In this document: positions 1 to 7,048 of the stretch, one piece after another
Numbering within the stretch: the first letter of the stretch is position 1
Layout of the letters: every line of letters begins with the position of its first letter
From: Desulfovibrionaceae bacterium
GTDB taxonomy: Bacteria; Pseudomonadota; Gammaproteobacteria; Burkholderiales; Burkholderiaceae_C
DNA: 14,026 nucleotides
Assembly: GCA_009778355.1 (NCBI GenBank)
Contig: WRJY01000311.1
Location: forward strand, 1 to 14,026
Direction: 5' to 3'
The notes under the pieces: generated by a model
Database searches by the model: none
Told to the model about the DNA's origin: nothing
What the model saw: only the letters and a program-made list of their open reading frames with translations
Made by a program: the position numbers and the translations under genes

Positions 1-376
1 CGGCGGGCGCCCGCCATGCGGGCGCTGGCGGCGTGGCGGCATCCTTCATGGCCAGCGCGCGCAGGCCCCATTGGGCCGCCTGCGCCCATTGGCGCTTGGC
101 GCCGTGGGCATGGGCAAGCGCGTCGCAGGCGTTCGGCGTTTGAGCGCCACGCTGCACCGCCGCCTGGCCGTAGCGAATGGCGTCGTCCCAACGCTCGCAA
201 TGGACGGCGCAGGCGGCGGCGTCGCTCCAAGGCCCGCTGGCCTTGGGGTTGGCGCGGGCAAACGCCAGCGCCGCTGTAATCGCGCCCGCAAAGTCACCGC
301 GCGCGATGGCGGCCCGGTAGTGCTGCTGCCACTTGCCGGCAGCGGCCTGGCTTCTGGGCGCGACGGGCTTGCTCAC
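1..376 (-). CDS. TPR-like helical repeat protein, N-terminal part (runs off left edge)
   Basis: Reading the minus strand from a GTG at 376 gives an open frame with no stop to the window edge, 125 codons. It looks like tetratricopeptide repeats: three roughly 34-residue helical pairs (about residues 14-47, 48-81 and 82 onward), with typical segments such as HYRAAIARGDFAGAI, CERWDDAIRYGQAAV and RQWAQAAQWGLRAL. There is no signal peptide, so this part is probably cytoplasmic. A GGAA sits about 8 bases before the GTG; another in-frame GTG lies at 424, so the start is uncertain. It follows the secretion operon by 102 bp on the same strand and may be co-transcribed. In related loci such proteins can carry a C-terminal glycosyltransferase or sulfotransferase domain, but that part is not visible here. 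Function unknown; the repeat call is by eye. Confidence 0.6.
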   Translation of the reverse strand, partial: MSKPVAPRSQAAAGKWQQHYRAAIARGDFAGAITAALAFARANPKASGPWSDAAACAVHCERWDDAIRYGQAAVQRGAQTPNACDALAHAHGAKRQWAQAAQWGLRALAMKDAATPPAPAWRAPA

Positions 377-431
377 GCTGTTTTCCGTGCGCCCAGTCTC
401 ATGAGCTGGCTGCTGCCAAGCCACCGGCCCA

Positions 432-456
432 GCCCTTGCCCGGCAGGGGAAGGGGC
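432..456. repeat. Imperfect GC-rich hairpin between adaptor gene and TPR gene
   Basis: The short gap after the HlyD-type gene contains GCCCTTGCCC, then GGCA, then GGGGAAGGGGC, which folds into an imperfect stem (one mismatch, one wobble). It has no T-run, so it is not a clear intrinsic terminator. C/G-rich sequences of the form CCCCTTCCCC-TGCCGGG are common dispersed intergenic repeats in proteobacterial genomes, and this may be a decayed copy. Only one copy is seen in the window, so repeat status is inference. Confidence 0.3.
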
Positions 457-478
457 AATGCCAGGCCAGCGGAGCAGT

Positions 479-1654
479 TCACCGCTCTCTCAGCGCCTCG
501 GCGGCCTTGTGCAACGGCTTGATGAGGTAGTCGAAAACGGTCTTCGTGCCGGTGCGGATTTCAGCCGTGACGACCATGCCGGGCATGATGGGGTGCTGCT
601 TGCCGTCGGAGGTTTCGAGGTAGGAGCGCTGGGTGCGGATGTACACGCGGTAGTAGTGGACACGGCGGTCCACGTCGTCGGTGATGGTATCGGGCGAGAT
701 GGTCTCCACGCTGCCGTCCAGGGTGCCGTAGATCGACGAGTCATAGGCGGTGATCTTGATGTTGGCCTTTTGGCCGGCATGGATGAACGCGATGTCGCGC
801 GGAGAAATGTGCGCCTCGATCAGCAGTTGGTCTTCCAGCGGCACGATCTCCATCAGCAAGCCACCGGGGGCGATGACGCCGCCAGTGGTGGTGGTGGAAA
901 TGTCCTTGACGATGCCCCGCGCCGGCGCATTGATGACGGTGCGGTTGAGCTTGTCGGCGCGACCGGCCTCGACCTGGATCAGCGGTCCGAGTTCGCCCGT
1001 CACCTTGCCATATTCATCTTTCAGGGCGACGTAATACTGGTTCCTGGTGGCCGACAGCCGGGTGTTCAGGTCGGCCGCTTTCTGGCGCAGGCGCAGTACT
1101 TCGATCTGATTGGCGGCGCCGCTTTCCACGTAAGGCTCCACCATCTTGAGTTCCTGCTGGGCCAGCCGGTTTTCTTCTTCCAGATTGCCGACGGAAGCCT
1201 GGTACGCCGAACGGTTGGTGCGGAACGTGGCCACCTCGCGCGCCAGTATGTCGCGGTCGGCTTGCGCCTGCAAGTCGGGCGGGAAGACGACCGCCGGGCG
1301 GTTGTTCATTTCAGCCTCGATCCGCGCTGCCTTGGCGCGCAGGATGGCGATGCGCGCGCGCGCCTCGCCGACCGAGCTTTGCGCCAGTACGGGATCGAGC
1401 GTGGCCAGTTTCTGCTCGGCCTCGACAATGTTGCCCTCGTGCACGAACAGCTCGGTCAGGATGCCGCCGTCCAGGCTTTGAATCTTCAGGCTCTTGTTAG
1501 AAGGCGTGACCTTGCCCTCGCCGACCGCCACTTCGTCGAGCGTTCCGTACCGCGCCCAGACGAACAGCGCCGCCACGACTCCGATGATGAGCCACATGAT
1601 GAGGCGCGGGCGCGAGCGGCGCCAGTTGCCAAGATAAAACACGGCGGTACTCAT
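479..1654 (-). CDS. HlyD-family periplasmic adaptor of a type I secretion system (LapC-like)
   Basis: Membrane-fusion protein, 391 aa, linking the inner-membrane ABC transporter to the TolC-like channel in the periplasm. A short cytoplasmic N-terminus precedes one membrane segment (about residues 18-34, IMWLIIGVVAALFVW). Then comes the first half of the lipoyl/barrel-sandwich domain (45-90, with VGEGKVTPSNKSLKIQS), a long alpha-hairpin (about 93-235), and the second lipoyl half and beta-barrel domain (from NAPARGIVKDI at 242). The C-terminus carries the family signature MPGMVVTAEIRTGTKTVFDY (358-377). Length is normal for the family. The start is well supported: AGGGAGG lies 7 bases before the ATG, and the ATG overlaps the ABC gene's stop codon as ATGA (1651-1654), implying translational coupling. 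It is the last gene of the three-gene secretion operon. Confidence 0.93.
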   Translation of the reverse strand: MSTAVFYLGNWRRSRPRLIMWLIIGVVAALFVWARYGTLDEVAVGEGKVTPSNKSLKIQSLDGGILTELFVHEGNIVEAEQKLATLDPVLAQSSVGEARARIAILRAKAARIEAEMNNRPAVVFPPDLQAQADRDILAREVATFRTNRSAYQASVGNLEEENRLAQQELKMVEPYVESGAANQIEVLRLRQKAADLNTRLSATRNQYYVALKDEYGKVTGELGPLIQVEAGRADKLNRTVINAPARGIVKDISTTTTGGVIAPGGLLMEIVPLEDQLLIEAHISPRDIAFIHAGQKANIKITAYDSSIYGTLDGSVETISPDTITDDVDRRVHYYRVYIRTQRSYLETSDGKQHPIMPGMVVTAEIRTGTKTVFDYLIKPLHKAAEALRER

Positions 1655-3945
1655 GCTTGGCCTCCCTGAACTTGCGGCGCGGCCTGATCCGCGGCGGGCG
1701 GCGGACTGACCGACACCTTGACGCCTGCAGGCTGCGACAGCCGGGCGATCACCTTGTCCTTGGGCCCGTCCAGAACGATACGCCCGTTGTCGATGACGAT
1801 CAGGCGGTCGACCAGCGCCAGCAGCGCCGGGCGGTGCGTGGCGACGATCAGCGTGCGCTGTCCCATCCAGCGTTTCAGATTGGCGACCACGTTCATCTCG
1901 GTGCCTTCATCGAGCGAAGCAGTGGGCTCGTCGAGCAGCAGAACCTGGGGATTTCTGAGAAAGGTGCGCGCCAGCATCAGCGCCTGGCGCTGCCCGCCCG
2001 ACAGCCCCCGGCCCTCCTCGCGGATCGGGCGGTCCAGCCCCTGCTGCTGGTTGAGCAGCAGATGGTCGGCGCAGGCCAGCTTGAGCGCCGCCATCATCTC
2101 CTCGTCCGACGCCCAGGGGTTGGCCAGCAGCAGGTTCTCGCGCAGGCTGCCGTGAAACAGGCTCGATTCCTGCGACAGGAATCCGATGTCGCGCCGCAGG
2201 TCGGAAACGTCGATGGTCGTCATCGGCGTGCCGTCCATGAGCACCTGGCCCTGCACCGGCCTGGACAGCCCGGCGGCGACCTTCAGCAGGGTGGATTTGC
2301 CCGCCCCCACCTTGCCCAGCACGCCCACCTTCTCGCCGGGCGCGATCTCCAGGGCGCCGATCATCAAGGCCGGCGGGCGATCCGGCTCGTAGCCGTAGAT
2401 GGCCTGCTCGAAGCGGTAGCCGCCGGCCAGGCGGGGGCGGTGGTACACATCGACTTCGGGATCGTGATCGACCGGCAGCGACAGCAGACGATCCAACCCG
2501 GTTTTACTCACCCGCGCGCTTTGCAGGCGGCCGAACACGCTGGCGATCTGCGCCAGCGGCGCGATGGTGCGGCTGGTCAGGATCGAGCAGGCCAGCACCG
2601 CGCCGAACGACAACTGGTTGGCGATGATGCCGTAAACGCCGGCGATCACCACCCCGACGTAGGCAAGCTGCTGAATCGTCTGGCTGTAGTTGACCAGGAT
2701 CGCGCCATAGAAACGCTGCTTGATGCTGACCGTGCTGGCCGCCTCGTTGACCCGGTTCCACAGCTTGGTATAGCGGCGCTCGACCTGAAGCAGTTTGATG
2801 TCCTCGATGCGGTGCACCGATTCGATCAGGATGGTGTTGCGCAGCGCGCTTTCGGTCAGATTGGCCTCGGTGAGTTTCTTGAGCGGAATTTGCACCAGCA
2901 GGCAGGGCACGATCACCAGCGGCACCGCCACCAGCGGCACCAGCGCCAGATCGCCGCCGATCAGCCACATGATGAGCAGGAAGGTGGCCACGAACGGCAG
3001 GTCGATCAGCGTGCCCAGCGTGGTCGAGGTCAGCAGTTCGCGCACCTGCTCCAGGTCGCGCAACTGGGCGATCAGCGAGCCGGGCGAGCGCGGGCGAACA
3101 TCGTTGCGGATGTCGAGCGCGCGCTCGAAGAACCAGGCCGAGAGCTTCAAATCGGCCTGCTTGCCGAAGCGATCGGCCAGCGACACGCGCGACATCCGCA
3201 GCAGGAAGTCGAACATCAGAGCGATCGCCACGCCCAACGCCAGCACCCACAAGGTGTTGGTCGAGCGCGCCGGCACCACGCGGTCCCAGACCTGCATGGC
3301 GAACAGCGACGTGCCCACCGCCAGCAGATTGCCCACCAGCGACGCCGCGCCAAGCTCGAACAGCACGCTCCAGTTGTCGGCGAAAAGCTGCCTGAGCCAG
3401 CTTTTCGACTTCAGCTTGAGATAGTCGTCCACCCGCCGGTAATGGCGCTCGATGGCCTCGTTCATCACCAACAGGCGGCCCTCGAGTTCCTTGTTGAACA
3501 CATCACGGGGCAGGTTGTGCTCGGAACGGTGGCCATCGGCCAGCAGGGTAAAGCGCGCCGTCTCCTCGTCGAGTTCGGTCACCAGCGCCACCTGGCTGCC
3601 AAGCCGCGCCAGCGCGGGCAGGTACGCCGCGTCGAACGCGCTCTGCCCTGCATCGACGAACTGCGCCGCCAGCCCCGCCGACTGCACCGCCGCGGCGACC
3701 ATCTCTTCCTCATCGCCTTCCTGCGACCAGGCGAAGGAGCGACGCAGCGCCTCGCCCGAAATCGACGCGCCCAAGTATTGCGCCGCCAGCTCCAGCATTG
3801 GCGTCCAGCGTTCGGCCAACCGGGCGCGCGCCTCGTTGGGCCGCGTACTGGCAGCCTCCATCGCCGCTTTCGTGGCCGCCTTCGCGGCTTCCACCGCAGC
3901 AGCCGCCTTTGCGGCGTCGCTCATCACTACTTTATTCGCGCTCAT
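1651..3945 (-). CDS. Type I secretion ABC transporter with degenerate C39-like domain (LapB-like)
   Basis: Inner-membrane permease/ATPase, 764 aa from the ATG at 3945. Residues 8-35 are an Ala/Lys-rich helix. Residues about 40-165 resemble a C39 peptidase-like domain, but there is no cysteine before residue 348, so it cannot be a cysteine peptidase and probably only recruits substrate. The membrane domain (about 190-475, six predicted segments) precedes a complete ATPase: Walker A GKVGAGKS (544-551), Q-loop Q592, signature LSGGQ (648-652), Walker B VLLLDE (668-673) and H-loop H704. The architecture matches transporters that export large RTX adhesins, as LapB does in Pseudomonas. The gene overlaps the end of the TolC-like gene by 14 bases and the start of the HlyD gene by 4. 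A second ATG at 3924 is possible; neither has a strong ribosome site. The frame stays open upstream to 4083, but that part is shadowed by the TolC-like gene. Confidence 0.93.
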   Translation of the reverse strand: MSANKVVMSDAAKAAAAVEAAKAATKAAMEAASTRPNEARARLAERWTPMLELAAQYLGASISGEALRRSFAWSQEGDEEEMVAAAVQSAGLAAQFVDAGQSAFDAAYLPALARLGSQVALVTELDEETARFTLLADGHRSEHNLPRDVFNKELEGRLLVMNEAIERHYRRVDDYLKLKSKSWLRQLFADNWSVLFELGAASLVGNLLAVGTSLFAMQVWDRVVPARSTNTLWVLALGVAIALMFDFLLRMSRVSLADRFGKQADLKLSAWFFERALDIRNDVRPRSPGSLIAQLRDLEQVRELLTSTTLGTLIDLPFVATFLLIMWLIGGDLALVPLVAVPLVIVPCLLVQIPLKKLTEANLTESALRNTILIESVHRIEDIKLLQVERRYTKLWNRVNEAASTVSIKQRFYGAILVNYSQTIQQLAYVGVVIAGVYGIIANQLSFGAVLACSILTSRTIAPLAQIASVFGRLQSARVSKTGLDRLLSLPVDHDPEVDVYHRPRLAGGYRFEQAIYGYEPDRPPALMIGALEIAPGEKVGVLGKVGAGKSTLLKVAAGLSRPVQGQVLMDGTPMTTIDVSDLRRDIGFLSQESSLFHGSLRENLLLANPWASDEEMMAALKLACADHLLLNQQQGLDRPIREEGRGLSGGQRQALMLARTFLRNPQVLLLDEPTASLDEGTEMNVVANLKRWMGQRTLIVATHRPALLALVDRLIVIDNGRIVLDGPKDKVIARLSQPAGVKVSVSPPPAADQAAPQVQGGQA

Positions 3946-5467
3946 GAATACCCGCACTCCGCAAATGATCGACCAACGAACCTGTTGCCGCGTGCGCCCG
4001 CAACGCCGCCACCACGCCTTGCTTGACCGCCTCGATCCGTTCGGCATCGGCCGAGAAAATGTCGCGTTCCATGTTGAACACATCGGACAGGCTGCGCTTG
4101 TTCAACACATATTCCTTCCAATAAAGCTCGCGCGACTCGCGCCAGAGTTTCATCATGCGATCGTATGCGGCCACCCGCGCCCGCGCGCCGGCCATGTCCT
4201 GGTCGGCGGTGGCCAGCGCCGTTTCCGCCGTCAAGCGCTGGTACTCCATGTCGTGCTCGGCGGCCTCGCGCGCCGCGCTGGCCGCCTCCACCTGGTACAA
4301 TGCCCCGCGACCGGTCTCGAAGCTGCCATGCAGCACCAGACCGCCTTGTATGCTGTTGTAAAAGGTGCCATCCACCCGCGACGTGGTGCGCGTCACCCCG
4401 ATCCCCACCGAAGGGTAGCGCCGGCCCCTGGCAACCTTCAAATCGGCTTCCGCCGCCGCCGCCGCGCTGCGCGCCGCCTGCAGTCCGGGCGCGTCTTCCA
4501 CGCTGTCGCTGCGCTGCCCCATCGCCTGCACCGTGTCGAGCGTCGCCGCCATGTCGACGACGCTGCTCACGCGCGCGCCGATGATCTGGGCCAGCGTGTC
4601 GGCGGCCACGTTGTAGCGCGTCTCGGCCTGCAACCGGTCGGCCAGCGCACGCTCGCGGCTCACGTCGGTGCGCTTCAGGTCCGACACGTCGGCCAGCCCC
4701 GCCTTCACCCGCCGCACGATCTTGACCCGGATGTCCTCCAGCGCCGTCGCCTGCCGGTCAGCCGCCGCCATGGTCTCCTGCGCCGCCACCATTTCGACAG
4801 TGGTTTCGGCGGCCTGCTGTGCCACCGTCTCGGACGCATTGGCGGCCACGTGCGTCTGCCGGTCGCGCCGCGCCTCGGCGCCGCTGATCGTGCCGGGCGT
4901 CACCCCGAAGTCGTAGAGCGTCTGGCTGACGCCGAGCGAACCCTGCAAATTACTGTTCCTGCCCTGGTTCGGGTCATAGCCCGGCGCCACGCCGTAACTG
5001 ATGACGGGCCAGCGCGCCGACTTGGCGACCGACACCTGCGCCTCGGTCTGAACCACCATGGCCCGCGCGCCGGAAATCGAGGGGTGCCGCTCCAGCGCCA
5101 GCTCGACGGCTTGCTTCAGGTCAAGACCTGTTATCGGCCCGGCCATCGTGCGCGGAGCGCGCGCCGGCGCAGACTCCGGAGGCTCGCCAGCGGACGCATC
5201 GTCGCTTGCCGCAGGCTTCACCGCGGGCGCATCGACCATTCTGGGCGTCAATGGCCGGGCGTCCGCCGGGCTCTGGTTTTGCTCTGGAACCTGATCCTGA
5301 ACCTGCTCTTGCGCTTGAGCCTGATCCTGGACCTGCTCTTGAGCCTGATCCTGGATTGGGTCCAGGGCTTGCTCTTGGGCCTGCGCTGCCGCAGCGATCA
5401 ACAGCACCGCCACGCTGCAACCCCGTAACGCCTGGCGCATGGTGGACTTTGATTTTTCAATAGGCAT
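3932..5467 (-). CDS. TolC/OEP-family outer-membrane channel of type I secretion (LapE-like)
   Basis: Outer-membrane efflux protein, 511 aa from the ATG at 5467. The N-terminus is a signal peptide: basic MPIEKSKSTMRQALRG, hydrophobic SVAVLLIAAAA, probable cleavage after AQA at 28-30. A Gln/Asp/Glu-rich low-complexity linker with near-repeats of EQVQDQAQ follows (about 31-65), then a Pro/Ala-rich stretch to about 110. The OEP domain (about 114-505) starts at GLDLKQAVELALERHPSI and has two long helical hairpin halves, each with a beta-strand section (GSLGVSQTLYDFG and SIQGGLVLHGSFETG). The cysteine at 17 precedes the hydrophobic core, so this is not a lipoprotein lipobox. An ATG at 5440 would also leave a good signal peptide, and a TTG at 5473 is possible; none has a clear Shine-Dalgarno. 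It is the first gene of the secretion operon. Confidence 0.92.
   Translation of the reverse strand: MPIEKSKSTMRQALRGCSVAVLLIAAAAQAQEQALDPIQDQAQEQVQDQAQAQEQVQDQVPEQNQSPADARPLTPRMVDAPAVKPAASDDASAGEPPESAPARAPRTMAGPITGLDLKQAVELALERHPSISGARAMVVQTEAQVSVAKSARWPVISYGVAPGYDPNQGRNSNLQGSLGVSQTLYDFGVTPGTISGAEARRDRQTHVAANASETVAQQAAETTVEMVAAQETMAAADRQATALEDIRVKIVRRVKAGLADVSDLKRTDVSRERALADRLQAETRYNVAADTLAQIIGARVSSVVDMAATLDTVQAMGQRSDSVEDAPGLQAARSAAAAAEADLKVARGRRYPSVGIGVTRTTSRVDGTFYNSIQGGLVLHGSFETGRGALYQVEAASAAREAAEHDMEYQRLTAETALATADQDMAGARARVAAYDRMMKLWRESRELYWKEYVLNKRSLSDVFNMERDIFSADAERIEAVKQGVVAALRAHAATGSLVDHLRSAGIHERE
5285..5358 (-). repeat. In-frame Q/E/D-rich minisatellite in the TolC-like gene
   Basis: On the plus strand the unit starting GAGCCTGATCCTGGACCTG, 24 bases ending in CTCTT, occurs at 5317-5340. 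A copy with two differences lies at 5287-5310, and a partial copy at 5341-5358. A 6-base insert separates the first two, giving a 30-base period. All unit lengths are multiples of three, so copy changes keep the frame. The protein shows EQVQDQAQ (44-51) and EQVQDQVP (54-61), just after the signal peptide. Confidence 0.8.
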
Positions 5468-5493
5468 TGACAATTCTGACGCTCGCTTTCATG

Positions 5494-5539
5494 AAACCGG
5501 GCGAAACCGCCCACAGGCAGCTCCGCCCGGTTTTTTTTT
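5494..5539 (+). terminator. Intrinsic-terminator-like hairpin pointing rightward, antisense to the secretion operon leader
   Basis: AAACCGGGCG (5494-5503) and CGCCCGGTTT (5524-5533) are perfect 10-base complementary arms around a 20-base loop. They are followed by an uninterrupted run of nine T (5531-5539) on the plus strand. A competing short hairpin, GGGCG-AAAC-CGCCC, uses the left arm with part of the loop. No plus-strand gene lies to the left, so it would stop only antisense transcripts. Read on the minus strand it sits in the 5' leader about 27 bases before the TolC-like start, where it has no proper U-tract after the stem. Confidence 0.55.
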
Positions 5540-5708
5540 CACTCATTTTCACATCCACTCAGACACGGCCTGCGCGAACAGCCGAAAAAATCCCGGCGGC
5601 CACGCCAGCGCAAAAACAACTGTTCAATCCGCCAGCAGCAGTACAGCCTTTGGCAAAAACCGAACCCGCGAATCGTATCACCAACGTTACAGTAGGCAGT
5701 GCGGAATA

Positions 5709-5729
5709 TTTCACACTTGTACTGTGAAA
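5709..5729. promoter_or_regulatory. 21-bp palindrome, candidate operator upstream of the secretion operon
   Basis: TTTCACA (5709-5715) and TGTGAAA (5723-5729) are perfect 7-base inverted arms separated by CTTGTAC. The site lies about 240 bp before the TolC-like start and about 40 bp after hemY. Arm length and spacing fit a dimeric DNA-binding protein. It has the half-site order opposite to the CRP consensus (TGTGA-N6-TCACA), so it is not a standard CRP box. Without a T-run it is a poor terminator. Binding protein unknown. Confidence 0.4.
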
Positions 5730-5771
5730 AGAAGCTAAAAAATCCACAGTGTTGCGCTTCAGCAAAGAAGG

Positions 5772-7043
5772 TCAGTCCTGCGCCGCCTGCTTCCAGGCCC
5801 GGGCGGCTTCGGCCTCGTCGCCGCGCTGCTCGGCCAGTTCGGCCAGGGCGCGCCAAGCGTGGCGGCGCAGGCCGGCGTCGGGCAACACGCGGGCAGCCTG
5901 GGTCAGCAGCAACTGCGCCCGGCCCCACAGTTTGCGGTGCATGCAGGCCATGCCGGCCAGGTATTGCAAGGTGGCGCTGCGCGGGTTGGCCTGGCTGACG
6001 GCTTCGATGCGGGCCAGCCACTGGTCGTCGTCAGCGGCGGCCATGCCAGCTTGCAGCGCGCGCGCCAGCCGCGCACGGTCGATGTCGTCGAACGCTTCGG
6101 GCAAGGCCAGCATTTGCTCCCACACTGGCCGCAGCCACTGGCGCACCACGGCGGCGTCGCCGTCCAGATCGGCCATGCGCTGCGCCGCGCGCAAGGCCAG
6201 TTCAGGCATGGCGCGCTCGCTCGCGTCGAGCGCCGCCCAGACCTGCTGCAACTGCACCGGATCGTGCGCACTCTGGATCAGGTCGACCGCCAGCCCGCGC
6301 ACCAAGCTGCGCGCCACATCGGGCGAGAAGGCGCGGTGCTTGGCCAGCAGGCGCGCGGTTTCCATCGCCTCGGCCAGGCGTCCGGTCTGCCGGGCCGCCT
6401 TCAACCTGATGCGCAGCGCGGCCGTGCGGTGGTGCGCACCCGCGGGCATCTCCTGCAGCCGCGCCAGCGCCCCGGCGGGGTCGCGATCGTCCAGCGCCCA
6501 GCGGGCGGCGCGCAGCAGTACGCCTTCGCGCAATTCGGGCGCGCCGCCGCCCGGCTCCAGGGCCGCCAGCGCCAGACTGAATTGCTGCTCGCGCGTGGCG
6601 CGATCTTGCAGGGCGTGCGCGCTTTCGGCCACGGCCAGGCGCAGCAGCACGCGCAGGCTGCTGGCGTGCGGCGGCGAGGCGCCGCTGCCGGCCAGCGCCT
6701 GCTCGCGCGCCTGCGCCGCCTCGGCGGCCTTGCGGGCGCGCAGAAAGCGTCCGGCGTTGTATTGCGTCATGGCCTCCAGCAGCAGCGCGTGGGTGGCGCG
6801 CTCGCGCTGCTGGGCGCGCCAGTTCCGCGCCTGGCGCGGCAGTTGCAGCAGCGCGCCAAAGCCGCGCAGCGCCGCATACAGCAGCCCGAAGACCAGTGCC
6901 AGCAGCAGCAGCGCCAGATTGACCGACAGATCGACCCGGTACGGCGGCCAGAACACCGTCACCGTGCCCTGGCTGTCACCAGCGAACAACGCCAAAGCCA
7001 CCGCGACAGCGAACAGCCCCAGCAACCACAGCGCGGCGCGCAT
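5772..7043 (-). CDS. hemY: HemY, TPR membrane protein of the haem biosynthesis cluster
   Basis: 423 aa. The N-terminus has two membrane segments (about residues 2-21 and 38-62) flanking the conserved HemY_N stretch GDSQGTVTVFWPPYRVDLSV. A soluble domain rich in Ala/Arg helices of TPR type follows, e.g. AMTQYNAGRFLRARKAAEAA, QTGRLAEAMETARLLAKH, and the conserved closing region LGMACMHRKLWGRAQ-like. This is the proteobacterial HemY, not the unrelated protoporphyrinogen oxidase of Bacillus that shares the name. Its exact role is unsettled; it is thought to act with HemX in organising late tetrapyrrole synthesis at the membrane. The start is 5 bases after the hemX stop, with AGCAGGTAGG just upstream. 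It is the last gene of the hem cluster. Confidence 0.9.
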   Translation of the reverse strand: MRAALWLLGLFAVAVALALFAGDSQGTVTVFWPPYRVDLSVNLALLLLALVFGLLYAALRGFGALLQLPRQARNWRAQQRERATHALLLEAMTQYNAGRFLRARKAAEAAQAREQALAGSGASPPHASSLRVLLRLAVAESAHALQDRATREQQFSLALAALEPGGGAPELREGVLLRAARWALDDRDPAGALARLQEMPAGAHHRTAALRIRLKAARQTGRLAEAMETARLLAKHRAFSPDVARSLVRGLAVDLIQSAHDPVQLQQVWAALDASERAMPELALRAAQRMADLDGDAAVVRQWLRPVWEQMLALPEAFDDIDRARLARALQAGMAAADDDQWLARIEAVSQANPRSATLQYLAGMACMHRKLWGRAQLLLTQAARVLPDAGLRRHAWRALAELAEQRGDEAEAARAWKQAAQD

Positions 7044-7048
7044 GGGGC

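Larger units (their letters stand above)
5468..5771. other. AT-richer 304-bp intergenic region, likely promoter/leader of the secretion operon
   Basis: This gap separates hemY from the TolC-like gene. It is visibly richer in A and T than its surroundings, with A and T tracts, as expected of a regulatory region. It contains a palindrome at 5709-5729 and a hairpin with T-run at 5494-5539. The best minus-strand promoter guess I see is an extended -10 (TG-A-TACGAT, around 5650-5660) with no good -35, which is weak. No convincing terminator for hemY is present. Short open frames inside on both strands lack ribosome sites and family resemblance, so I do not call them genes. Confidence 0.55.

Noticed and set aside
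71..5428. Very long plus-strand open frames (532, 789 and 658 codons) opposite the secretion genes
   Set aside because: They are antisense to well-identified proteins, are rich in Arg, His and Gln as expected of the complement of GC-rich codons, and match no family I recognise.
5467..5495. Perfect TTGACA at 5467-5472 on the plus strand as a promoter
   Set aside because: The best -10 at proper spacing is CATGAA, only three of six matches, and the transcript would begin inside the terminator stem.
5467..5727. 86-codon plus-strand and 68-codon minus-strand open frames in the gap before the TolC-like gene
   Set aside because: No ribosome site, no recognisable family, and they run across the hairpin and palindrome of a likely regulatory region.
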